Origin: Aeromonas rivipollensis
GTDB lineage: Bacteria; Pseudomonadota; Gammaproteobacteria; Enterobacterales; Aeromonadaceae
Length of the DNA: 64,000 nt
Assembly (NCBI RefSeq): GCF_037811135.1
Contig: NZ_CP149130.1
Span: 988,501-1,052,500 of the forward strand
Reading direction: 5' to 3'
Part shown: piece after piece, positions 18,001 to 26,263 of the stretch
Numbering within the stretch: position 1 is the stretch's first letter
Layout: each line of letters starts with the position of its first letter
Position numbers and translations under genes: made by a program
Notes under the pieces: model-generated
Told to the model about the DNA's origin: nothing
The model's input: only the letters and a program-made list of their open reading frames with translations
Database searches by the model: none

Positions 18001-21000
18001 ACCGTGGTGGCCACCGATGCCGCCGGCAACGCCAGCGAGCAGGTGGTCACGCTCAATATCAATGACCTGGACGACCTGGCGCCGACCATCACCTCAGGGG
18101 CGACCGCCAGCGCCATCGACGAAAACAGCGGTGCCGGGCAGCTGGTCTATACCGTCACCAGCACCGACGGCGGCGATGTCTCGAGCGGCAGCACCAGCTA
18201 CAGCCTGAAGGCGGGTGCGGACGCAGCACTGCTTAGCATCGATGCGGCCACCGGGGCGGTGACTCTCACTGGCAACCCGGATCACGAGAGCAAGTCCAGC
18301 TACAGCTTTACCGTGGTAGCCACAGATGCCGCTGGCAATGCCAGCGAGCAGGTTGTCACCCTGGACGTCAATGATCTGGACGAAGTGGCACCGACCATCA
18401 CTTCAGGGGTCACCGCCAGCGCCATCGATGAAAACAGCGGCGCCGGGCAGGTTGTCTACACCGTCACCAGCACCGACAACGGCGATGTCTCGACCGGCAA
18501 TACCAGCTACAGCCTGAAGGCGGGGGCTGATGCGGCGCTGTTTAGCCTCAATGCCAGCACCGGGGCGGTGACCCTGATTGGCAACCCGGATCACGAGAGC
18601 AAGGCGAGCTACAGCTTTACCGTGGTGGCCACCGATGCCGCCGGCAATGCCAGCGAGCAGACTGTCACCCTGAACATCAATGACTTGGACGAAGTCGTGC
18701 CGACCATCACCTCGGCGGCCACGGCCAGCACCATCGATGAAAACAGTGGTGCCGGGCAACTGGTCTACACCGTCACCAGCACCGACAACGGCGATGTCTC
18801 GACTGGCAGCACCAGCTACAGCCTGAAGGCGGGCGCGGATACGGCGCTGTTTAGCATCGATGCGGCCACGGGAGCTGTCACCCTGATTGGCAACCCGGAT
18901 CATGAAACCAAGGCGAGCTACAGCTTTACCGTGGTGGCCACCGATGCCGCCGGCAATGCCAGCGAGCAGACCGTCACACTCAATATCAATGACCTGGACG
19001 AAGTCGCGCCGACCATCACCTCGGCGGCCACGGCCAGCGCCATCGACGAGAACAGCGGTGCCGGGCAACTGGTCTACACCGTCACCAGCACCGACAACGG
19101 CGATGTCTCGACCGGCAGCACCAGCTACAGCCTGAAGGCGGGGGCGGACGCGGCGCTGTTTAGCATCAACGCCAGCACCGGGGCGGTCACCCTGATTGGC
19201 AACCCGGATCACGAGAGCAAGGCGAGCTACAGCTTTACCGTGGTGGCCACCGATACCGCTGGCAATGCCAGCGAGCAGGTTGTCACCCTGGACGTCAATG
19301 ATCTGGACGAAGTGGCACCGACCATCACTTCAGGCGCGACCGCCAGCGCCATCGATGAAAACAGCGGTGCCGGGCAACTGGTCTATACCGTCACCAGCAC
19401 CGACGGTAGTGATGTGTCGAGCGGCAATACCAGCTACAGCCTGAAGGCGGGAGCGGATGCGGCGCTGTTCAGCATCAACGCCAGCACCGGGGCGGTGACT
19501 CTCACTGGCAACCCGGATCACGAGAGCAAGGCGAGCTACAGCTTTACCGTGGTGGCCACCGATGCCGCCGGCAACGCCAGCGAGCAGGTTGTCACACTCA
19601 ATATCAATGATCTGGATGATCTGGCCCCGGTCATCACCTCTGGGGCGACCGCCAGCACCATCAACGAAAACAGCGGTGCCGGGCAATTGGTCTATACCGT
19701 TACCAGTACCGACGGCGGCGATGTCTCGAGCGGCAGCACCAGCTACAGCCTGAAGGCGGGGGCGGATGCGGCGCTGTTCAGCCTCAACGCCAGCACCGGG
19801 GCGGTGACCCTGATTGGCAACCCGGATCACGAGAGCAAGGCGAGCTACAGCTTTACCGTGGTGGCCACCGATACCGCCGGCAATGCCAGCGAGCAGGTTG
19901 TCACCCTGGACGTCAATGATCTGGACGAAGTGGCACCGACCATCACTTCAGGCGCGACCGCCAGCGCCATCGATGAAAACAGCGGTGCCGGGCAGGTGGT
20001 CTACACCGTCACCAGCACCGACGGCGGCGATGTCTCGAGCGGCAGCACCAGCTACAGCCTGAAGGCGGGGGCGGATGCGGCACTGTTCAGCATCGACGCG
20101 GCCACCGGGGCGGTGACTCTCACCGGCAACCCGGATCATGAAACCAAGGCGATCTACAGCTTTACCGTGGTGGCCACCGATGCCGCCGGCAATGCCTGCG
20201 AGCAAACTGTCACGCTCGATATCAATAACCTGGACGAAGTGGCCCCGACCATCACCTCGGCGGCGACGGCCAGCGCCATCGATGAAAACAGTGGTGCTGG
20301 GCAACTGGTCTATACCGTCGCCAGCACCGACGGCGGCGATGTGTCGAGCGGCAGCACCAGCTACAGCCTGAAGGCGGGAGCGGACGCAGCGTTGTTCAGC
20401 ATCGATGCGGCCACCGGCGCGGTGACCCTTACCGCTAACCCGGATTACGAAACCAAGCCCAGCTACAGCTTTACCGTGGTGGCCACCGATGCCGCCGGCC
20501 ATGCCAGCGAGCAGCTGGTTACCCTGGTGATCAATGACCTGATCGATGAAGCCGCTCCGACCGTCAGCAGTGTTGCCATCAGCGGTGCGAATGGTGTTCA
20601 GAACAACGCCCTCAATGCCGGTGACGTGGTCAACGTCACGGTGACCATGGGTGAAACTACCCTGGTCGACACCACGGGTGGTACCCCGCGTGTGGCGCTG
20701 AATATTGGTGGCAGCACGGTTTATGCGGATTATGTCTCGGGCTCAGGCACCGCATCGCTGGTATTCCAATACACGGTGCTGGCTGGCCAGACCGATGCCA
20801 ATGGCATCAGCCTTGATGCCAATGCGCTGCAGGCGAACGGCGGAACGCTGCGCGATGCTGCGGGCAATGCGGCCGCTCTGGGTCATGGCGCAGTGGCCGA
20901 TAACGTCAGCTACCTGGTGGATACCACGGCTCCCATTGTCAACAGTGTGGGCATCACCAGTGCCAGCGGTGTGCAGAACAACATCCTGAATGCCGGTGAC

Positions 21001-22179
21001 GTGGTCAGCGTTACCGTGGCCATGAACGACGCGACGGTGGTCAATACCGCCGGCGGTACGCCGCGCCTGGCGCTGAATATCGGTGGCAGCACGGTTTACG
21101 CAAATTACGTTTCGGGCTCAGGCACTGCCGCGCTGGTATTCCAATACACTGTGTTGCCCGGTCAGACCGATGCCAATGGCATCAGCATCGCCGCCGGCGC
21201 ACTTGCGGCCAACGGCGGTACGTTGCGCGATGCCGCGGGTAACGACGCGAACCTGAGCCACACCCTGGTGGCCGACAACGCCAGCTTCCTGGTCGATACC
21301 ACGGTCCCTGTGGTGAGCGGGGTTAGCAGCTCAACGGCGGCGGGTACCTACGGTGTGGGGAGTGTGATCAGCATCCAGGTCAGTTTCAGCGAAGCGGTCA
21401 CAGTCACCGGCATGCCGCAACTGACCCTGGAAACCGGCACCACGGATCGGACTATCAATTACGTCAGTGGTTCAGGCTCCAACACCCTGACCTTCAACTA
21501 CACGGTTCAGGCGGGGGACACCAGCGCCGATCTGGATTACCTGAGCTCAGGGGCTCTCGGCCTCAATGGCGGCACCATCCGCGACGCCGCTGGCAATCTT
21601 GCCGCGCTGACGCTGCCTGCCTCAGGCACAGCGGGTTCGCTCGGGGCGAACGAAGCCATCGTGATCGATACCTCGGGACCCGTGGTCAATAACAGCATTG
21701 TGGTATTTGACATGGTACAGGGGGTCAGTTCCGACCATAGCAGCCGCACTTTCGATGCAAATACCAGCTACACCATCTATATCAAGGTCCACAGCAACAC
21801 GAGTATGTTGAGTACAGCCGGTACGGGTCCAGGCACCTGGGGTACGTGGTCCGGCGCCAATACTCTGGGTCCTGACGACAAGATCGTCCTGGTCGGTACT
21901 GGCGCCCCTGTCGTGGGTGTATCTGGACGCGGCGTGAGTGCCCTTCTCCGTAGCGGTACCAACAACCTTGCTTGGTTTAGTTCGCTGACGGTTGTCCAGC
22001 TTCAGCGAGATGGCGACTTGATGCGGTATGGGTTTAATGCCGTTGATCTTTGGAACGGTAGTTGGGCCGCTGCAGCCTCCCAAAATCCAAACGTTGAACA
22101 ATTGGGTTGGAGTCGATTGGGGGAGGTATACCTTCATCAGATGCCAGCGAACATAATGACGTCGCAAGGTCTGGTATAA
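15031..22179 (+). CDS. Large type I-secreted cadherin-repeat adhesin (Bap/Lap type)
   Basis: Surface adhesin of 2382 residues. The N-terminus (about 1-165) looks like the Bap/BapA-type prefix domain and ends in a Gly/Ala-rich stretch (LAAGSGGGG). A mixed beta region reaches about 400. Fourteen cadherin-like repeats of about 103 residues occupy about 404-1841, with ENSGAGQ, DHESKASYSFTVVATDAAGN and INDLDE signatures typical of calcium-binding cadherin folds. Three bacterial Ig-like domains (about 1842-2210) and a roughly 170-residue C-terminal domain follow. No GGxGxD RTX repeats are visible at the C-terminus, so the secretion signal is unusual or cryptic. The start at 15031 was chosen for its ribosome-binding site; GTG at 15013 is in frame. 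Confidence 0.9.
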   Translation: MASKIGVKQSLQLVERLADGSMRQIPLSEVAVIPAQPGAKYALIDVSTGKSPEGLFVKRKGSSLIVESEDDGALVEITEFYDEPETAFIPQAELDGSTLVGASVTNDSPVIETTANGDQIVWRGSSDSDLFTPMTAGLGALGLGGIALAAGSGGGGDGDGGSEISVVNKVAGTIVGGPVVAGNDLRVEVYQADGVTLLGEAQVNPDGTFSIAVGSYLGVVIARVVNTGSSADYLDEATQAGKDLNAELFAMEVVTQPNSTVTVNLNVLSTLAYHKVQDATEGGVPAASTVDDINDAVADLFGLPNLHGTTVVPTNGGSFDSNNGLSAGEIYGAVLAALSGADTQNGGNSQQTIADLLAGLQVNNGKATLTESVQGIVVQGGEYTSAQTGQDLTGAIAVVVDTYAPKFVSGATAGAIKENSGALQSVYTAAASDAGIVTYSLKVAGDHGAFTIDAATGAVTLIGNPDHESKASYSFTVVATDAAGNASEQAVTLNINDLDEVAPTITSGATATAIGENNGAGQVVYTVTSTDSADASIGSTSYSLKAGADAALLRINASTGAVTLIGNPDHETKASYSFTVVATDAAGNASEQAVTLNINDLDEVAPTITSAATASAIDENSSAGQVVYTVTSTDNGDVSSGSTSYSLKAGADAALFSIDAATGTVTLIGNPDHESKASYSFTVVATDADGNASEQAVTLNINDLDDLAPTITSGATASAINENSGAGQLVYTVTSTDGADVSSGSTSYSLKAGADAALLSIDAATGAVTLTGNPDHESKSSYSFTVVATDAAGNASEQVVTLDVNDLDEVAPTITSGVTASAIDENSGAGQVVYTVTSTDNGDVSTGNTSYSLKAGADAALFSIDAATGAVTLIGNPDHESKASYSFTVVATDAAGNASEQTVTFNINDLDEVAPTITSAATASTIGENSGAGQVVYTVTSSDGGDVSSGSTSYSLKAGADAALFSIDAATGAVTLIGNPDHESKASYSFTVVATDAAGNASEQVVTLNINDLDDLAPTITSGATASAIDENSGAGQLVYTVTSTDGGDVSSGSTSYSLKAGADAALLSIDAATGAVTLTGNPDHESKSSYSFTVVATDAAGNASEQVVTLDVNDLDEVAPTITSGVTASAIDENSGAGQVVYTVTSTDNGDVSTGNTSYSLKAGADAALFSLNASTGAVTLIGNPDHESKASYSFTVVATDAAGNASEQTVTLNINDLDEVVPTITSAATASTIDENSGAGQLVYTVTSTDNGDVSTGSTSYSLKAGADTALFSIDAATGAVTLIGNPDHETKASYSFTVVATDAAGNASEQTVTLNINDLDEVAPTITSAATASAIDENSGAGQLVYTVTSTDNGDVSTGSTSYSLKAGADAALFSINASTGAVTLIGNPDHESKASYSFTVVATDTAGNASEQVVTLDVNDLDEVAPTITSGATASAIDENSGAGQLVYTVTSTDGSDVSSGNTSYSLKAGADAALFSINASTGAVTLTGNPDHESKASYSFTVVATDAAGNASEQVVTLNINDLDDLAPVITSGATASTINENSGAGQLVYTVTSTDGGDVSSGSTSYSLKAGADAALFSLNASTGAVTLIGNPDHESKASYSFTVVATDTAGNASEQVVTLDVNDLDEVAPTITSGATASAIDENSGAGQVVYTVTSTDGGDVSSGSTSYSLKAGADAALFSIDAATGAVTLTGNPDHETKAIYSFTVVATDAAGNACEQTVTLDINNLDEVAPTITSAATASAIDENSGAGQLVYTVASTDGGDVSSGSTSYSLKAGADAALFSIDAATGAVTLTANPDYETKPSYSFTVVATDAAGHASEQLVTLVINDLIDEAAPTVSSVAISGANGVQNNALNAGDVVNVTVTMGETTLVDTTGGTPRVALNIGGSTVYADYVSGSGTASLVFQYTVLAGQTDANGISLDANALQANGGTLRDAAGNAAALGHGAVADNVSYLVDTTAPIVNSVGITSASGVQNNILNAGDVVSVTVAMNDATVVNTAGGTPRLALNIGGSTVYANYVSGSGTAALVFQYTVLPGQTDANGISIAAGALAANGGTLRDAAGNDANLSHTLVADNASFLVDTTVPVVSGVSSSTAAGTYGVGSVISIQVSFSEAVTVTGMPQLTLETGTTDRTINYVSGSGSNTLTFNYTVQAGDTSADLDYLSSGALGLNGGTIRDAAGNLAALTLPASGTAGSLGANEAIVIDTSGPVVNNSIVVFDMVQGVSSDHSSRTFDANTSYTIYIKVHSNTSMLSTAGTGPGTWGTWSGANTLGPDDKIVLVGTGAPVVGVSGRGVSALLRSGTNNLAWFSSLTVVQLQRDGDLMRYGFNAVDLWNGSWAAAASQNPNVEQLGWSRLGEVYLHQMPANIMTSQGLV
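16240..20554 (+). repeat. Array of 14 cadherin-like coding repeats (309 bp)
   Basis: Thirteen units of 309 bp and a shorter first unit lie head to tail in frame, many nearly identical at DNA level. Unit variants alternate, for example DEV versus DDL linkers, and NGDVSTG versus GGDVSSG loops. Blocks of about three units appear to be copied together (units 3-5 resemble 6-8). This suggests recent expansion by unequal recombination, and copy number may vary between strains or be mis-assembled. Confidence 0.95.
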
Positions 22180-22282
22180 CCCGCAGAGAAATGAGTTCTC
22201 TTGTTCTGTTACTCCGCCTGGTCAGGTTGCGGCAATGCGAGTCGCTGCGCGAGTCTAACCTGGCCCTTCTCTTCTTCACCCT

Positions 22283-22307
22283 GATCGCCCCTCACGGAGG
22301 GGCGATC
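22283..22307 (+). terminator. Hairpin between adhesin and TPR-sulfotransferase genes
   Basis: A perfect 10-bp stem (GATCGCCCCT/AGGGGCGATC) with a 5-nt loop, 104 bases past the adhesin stop and 25 bases before the next start. With no T-run it may be a partial terminator or an mRNA 3'-end stabiliser, reducing expression of the secretion genes relative to the adhesin. Confidence 0.55.
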
Positions 22308-22331
22308 TAGCCTCAGGATCCCGCTGTTCCT

Positions 22332-24968
22332 ATGAGCTCTCTGCCCTTACTGCGCCGCCTGGCCCTGCAACAACAATTTGTGCTGTTGCAGGAGGCCTGC
22401 GGTGTCCCACAAAGCCCCGCCGAACAGGTGCTGCTGGCACTGGCGTGCGCCCAGCTTGGCGAGTCGGATGCCGCCCGCCACGCGTTGGCAGGGCTGGATC
22501 TTACGGTTCTTGACGTCGATGGGCGTGTCGACCTGGCTGCCGTCCAACTGCTGCTGGGAGAACTCGAGGTGGCGCAGGCACTGCTCGAGGCAACCCGGCT
22601 TGAGGCACCCGAGCACGGGCTCTTGCTGGCGCGGCTGGCGACCTGTCTGCTCAGGCGCCAGCAGACGGCGGTGGCGCGGCCACTGTATGAACGCAGCCTT
22701 GCCCTTGCGCCCAATATCTTGATCTATCAGCAACTGCTGCGCCTGTATTTGCAGGAAGGGGCCATAGAAGAGGGTGAACGGCTGCTGACGCAGGCCGAGG
22801 CCTTCTGGGTAGGCGAACGGGAGCAATGGCCCGAGCCGCAGGCCACATGGCATGGTCAGCAACTGCGAGGTCTGCGTCTGGAACTGTGGCTGGCGGCGGA
22901 GCAATATGTCGCCGCCGATGCCTGGCTTGACGAGCAGCACATCTTGCTGGACGAAGAGGATTATTGCGGTCTGCTCAGGGGGTACGCCCAGCGGCTGGCC
23001 GAGCGAGGTCGTCATGCTCAGGCCGAGGATGCCCTGTGCCGGGGAGGAAGACATTATCCCGAGCATCTTGGCTTGCATCAGCATCGCGCCGAGCTGGCTG
23101 AGCTGCAAGGACGCACATCCCAGGCCATCGCCTTGCTGCGCCGTGCCATCCATCTGGCTGGCCAGAAGCAACAGCCCGCGCTGGCATTGCGCCTCAAGCT
23201 GGTGGCTGTCGCCACTCAGGGGCATACGGCACTGGCCGGAGAGGTGGCCACTCAGGTCCTCGAAGAGGTGCAGGCGCTGCCACCGTCGGGCAGTATCGAG
23301 GGGTGGCAGCAACCCCACTGGCTAGTTGAGGCACAGGTGGCGCTGGCCGGGGTTGAGGCGCAGGAGCAGCTATATGCCGAGGCCGAGGCGCGCTACCGGC
23401 AAGTGTTGCAAGCGCACCCACAATGGGTGCCGGCCTTGCAGGGACTGGGCTCGCTGTACCTGCAATTGGGGCGTATTGACGAGGCGGTGGCGCTGTTTGA
23501 ACGGGTCAAGGTGCTCGACCCGGTGCGCGGTCATAGTGCGCTTATCAATGCGCGGCGGTTCCCAGAGGATGATGCGACCCTGCACCACCTGGAGATGCTG
23601 GCTCGCCGCCCTGGTCCCGAGGGGCTGGTGAAACCCGGTCTGCTGCTGCAATTGGCCGCCGCCTGGGAAAAGCGCAAGAACTACACCAGGGCCTTTGCCC
23701 TGGCGGACGAGGCGAATGGGGCCAGCCGCGCCTTGCTCGGCTATGACCCAGTGGCGCACCGGCAAGCTTGCGCGCGCATCCGTCATGCCTTCAGCCGCTC
23801 ACTCTATGAGCATCGCCGTGGTATTGGCAATGATTCGACACTGCCGGTGTTCGTGCTGGGCATGCCGCGCTCCGGCACCACCCTGATAGAGCAGATGCTG
23901 GCCGGCCACAGCCAGATCCACGGCGCCGGCGAGCTGGGGCTCATCCCCGGCGTGATTGCCGGACTGGAGCGGTGGGAGCGTCACGTCGGTTCGGGTAGAC
24001 ATTATCCCGACTGTGTGGACGACCTGGATGCCAAGGTGATAGCCGGCATCACGGGCAATCTCCTCAAGGAGCTGCAGGAATACGCCCCTGGGGCGCTGCA
24101 TGTGGTGGACAAGCTGCCCCACAACTTCGAGAACATCGGCCTCATCAAGCTGCTGTTCCCCCATGCACGGATCATCTCGGTGCGGCGCGACCCCCGTGAT
24201 ATCGCCATCTCCAACTATTTTACCGACTACGCGGCCAAGCACGGCGGCATGGGCTTTGCCTACGACCTGACCTGGATCGGCGAGCAGCTCGCCGACCATA
24301 ACTTGTTGATGCACCACTGGAACCAGCTCTTTCCCGGCGAGATCCTGGAGGTGCGCTACGAGGATGTGCTGGCGGATCCCGAGCGCGAGGCGCGGCGCAT
24401 GCTGGATTACGTCGGGGTGGCCTGGGAGCCCCAGATACTCAATTTCAGCGAGCTGCAACGGCCGGTGAAGACCGCCAGCGTCTGGCAGGTTCGCCAGCCG
24501 CTGTACAAGAGTTCCATGGCCAGATGGGCGCGTTACGAGGCCCATCTTGCCCCCCTGATCCGCGGCACCAATGCCCGCATCCAATGGCAGCCGATCACCG
24601 ACATGGTGACGCTGCCCGTGCCCGGTCTGCTGGGGGAGGCTGTGGCGCTTTACCGCGAAGAGAAGCTGGATGACGCCGAATATCACGGCAAGCAGTTGCT
24701 GCACCATCTGCCGGAGCATGCTGCCGCCACCTTCATGGTGGGGCTTGTCTATGTGCGCAAGGGCCACCTGGACGAGGGTATTGCCCTGATGCGCAAGGCC
24801 CATGAGCTGTGCCCCTGGCAGGGTCAATGGCGCGATGATCTGGCGCGGGCATATGGGCTGTCCGGCGAGCCGGAGAAGGCGGCACTGCTGATGGGCAAGG
24901 CGGCGCATCTTGCACCCTCTGCCTTGCCCTACAACGAACAGGAAATCGACGGAGAGTTTTCATGGTAA
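22332..24968 (+). CDS. TPR-repeat sulfotransferase
   Basis: An 878-residue protein. The first roughly 480 residues are TPR-like helical repeats (for example ALQGLGSLYLQLGRIDEAVALFERV). A PAPS-dependent sulfotransferase domain starts at about 504, where VLGMPRSGTTLIEQMLAGH is the 5'-phosphosulfate loop and IISVRRDPRDIAISNY the 3'-phosphate-binding segment. More TPR-like helices close the protein. No signal peptide is seen, so it should act in the cytoplasm. Its stop overlaps the start of the TolC-like gene, placing it in the secretion operon of the adhesin. Sulfation of the adhesin or a co-exported molecule is an inference; no substrate is known. Confidence 0.85.
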   Translation: MSSLPLLRRLALQQQFVLLQEACGVPQSPAEQVLLALACAQLGESDAARHALAGLDLTVLDVDGRVDLAAVQLLLGELEVAQALLEATRLEAPEHGLLLARLATCLLRRQQTAVARPLYERSLALAPNILIYQQLLRLYLQEGAIEEGERLLTQAEAFWVGEREQWPEPQATWHGQQLRGLRLELWLAAEQYVAADAWLDEQHILLDEEDYCGLLRGYAQRLAERGRHAQAEDALCRGGRHYPEHLGLHQHRAELAELQGRTSQAIALLRRAIHLAGQKQQPALALRLKLVAVATQGHTALAGEVATQVLEEVQALPPSGSIEGWQQPHWLVEAQVALAGVEAQEQLYAEAEARYRQVLQAHPQWVPALQGLGSLYLQLGRIDEAVALFERVKVLDPVRGHSALINARRFPEDDATLHHLEMLARRPGPEGLVKPGLLLQLAAAWEKRKNYTRAFALADEANGASRALLGYDPVAHRQACARIRHAFSRSLYEHRRGIGNDSTLPVFVLGMPRSGTTLIEQMLAGHSQIHGAGELGLIPGVIAGLERWERHVGSGRHYPDCVDDLDAKVIAGITGNLLKELQEYAPGALHVVDKLPHNFENIGLIKLLFPHARIISVRRDPRDIAISNYFTDYAAKHGGMGFAYDLTWIGEQLADHNLLMHHWNQLFPGEILEVRYEDVLADPEREARRMLDYVGVAWEPQILNFSELQRPVKTASVWQVRQPLYKSSMARWARYEAHLAPLIRGTNARIQWQPITDMVTLPVPGLLGEAVALYREEKLDDAEYHGKQLLHHLPEHAAATFMVGLVYVRKGHLDEGIALMRKAHELCPWQGQWRDDLARAYGLSGEPEKAALLMGKAAHLAPSALPYNEQEIDGEFSW

Positions 24969-26263
24969 CAACCTTGCCGCGTCTGGGACGGCAGGGCCTG
25001 CTGGTCCTGAGTCTGGCCGCGCTGGCCCTGCCCCTGAGTGCGCAGCAGGCCGATGGCTTGCAGGCGGCGTTGCAGGCGGCCCTCAGCCTGCACCCTGCCG
25101 TGAGTGGCAAACAGGCGCAGATCGAGGCGCGGGAATATTCGGCCGATGCCGCGCGCAGCCAGCGTTATCCCAGCCTGACCGCCCAGGTTCAGCAGTATTC
25201 AGAATCCAGTCGGGATGCCACCACAGGGGAGGATCTCTCCACGCCGGTGACACTGCGCGCGCGCCAACCGCTGTGGGCATTCGGGCGCATCGATAACAGC
25301 ATTGCGTTTGCCGATGCCGACACTGATGTCGAGCGTGTCGACTTGTTGCGAGTACGGCGCCAGTTGCTGGAGCAGACCGCCGTTGCCTACTCCAATGTCC
25401 TTGGCAGCCGTCAGCGTCTGCAGGTGGTCGAGACCAGTCTGGCGGCTCACCAGTCGCTGTTCGAGCAGATCAGCCGCCGAGAGCAGGGCCAACTGGCGTC
25501 GGCGGCGGATGTGCGCCTGGCGGCCACCCGCCTCGCGCAAGCCAGGGCTAGGGTGGAGCGATACGAAGGGGAGCTGGCCATTGCGAGAAGCGATCTGTTG
25601 GCCCTGACCCAGGCGCCCTTGCCGGCCCTGCAGCCGGTGGCATCCGATCTATTGCAGGTCAGCGAGGGCGAGGCATTGCGCCAGGCCGCCCTGAATGGCA
25701 GCGCCGAAGTGCGTTACAAGAAACAGGAGATCGAACGGGCCAGGGCGAGCGTGGATCAGGTCAGGACCGCCTCCATGCCCACGCTCTACCTGCAAGCGGA
25801 GCAGGACTATGACCAGCCGTCCTACCGCGATGAGACCCGGGTCAGCCTGGTGCTGGAAGGCACGCTGGAGGGCATGGGCTTTGCGACCCATGGCCGGACA
25901 GACGCTGCTGTGGCGCAGCAGAGTGCGGCCGAAGAGGACCTGGCCTACGCCGTCAGCGAGCTTGAGCGCAGTGTGCGTCGCCTGCAACGCAGCCGTGAGT
26001 TGCAGACCGGGCTTATCCGGGTGCAGAGCGAGTCACTGGCGGAGCTGGGGGCGGTGCTGGGGTCTTATCAGCGCCAATATGTGGCAGGTACCAAGAGCTG
26101 GCTCGATGTGCTGAATATCCAGCGCGAATTCAGCGAACAACAATTGCAGCTGGTGCAGGCAAAGAGCGACTGGGAGATCTTCTCCTTGCAATTGGCTGCG
26201 CTGACGGGGGGGCTTGATCCCCTGGTGACCTTGAACGGTGAGGAGTTCCAACCCCATGGATAG
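24962..26263 (+). CDS. TolC-family outer membrane protein of the type I secretion system
   Basis: A 433-residue outer membrane efflux protein with a signal peptide (to LPLSAQQ, about residue 28) and two TolC-like helical repeats. The segment around LWAFGRIDNSIAFADADTDVER and the late SYQRQYVAGTKSWLDVLN are characteristic of the LapE/AggA branch linked to adhesin export. It would form the outer membrane channel joined to the HlyD and ABC proteins encoded just downstream. It overlaps its neighbours on both sides by a few bases. Confidence 0.9.
   Translation: MVTTLPRLGRQGLLVLSLAALALPLSAQQADGLQAALQAALSLHPAVSGKQAQIEAREYSADAARSQRYPSLTAQVQQYSESSRDATTGEDLSTPVTLRARQPLWAFGRIDNSIAFADADTDVERVDLLRVRRQLLEQTAVAYSNVLGSRQRLQVVETSLAAHQSLFEQISRREQGQLASAADVRLAATRLAQARARVERYEGELAIARSDLLALTQAPLPALQPVASDLLQVSEGEALRQAALNGSAEVRYKKQEIERARASVDQVRTASMPTLYLQAEQDYDQPSYRDETRVSLVLEGTLEGMGFATHGRTDAAVAQQSAAEEDLAYAVSELERSVRRLQRSRELQTGLIRVQSESLAELGAVLGSYQRQYVAGTKSWLDVLNIQREFSEQQLQLVQAKSDWEIFSLQLAALTGGLDPLVTLNGEEFQPHG

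Noticed and set aside
16446-20502. Repetitive minus-strand ORFs in the adhesin repeat array
   Set aside because: They recur with exact 309-bp periodicity because the adhesin DNA repeats; no start signals.
16240-20554. CRISPR array
   Set aside because: Units are 309 bp, in frame, and encode cadherin domains; there are no unique spacers of 30-40 bases.
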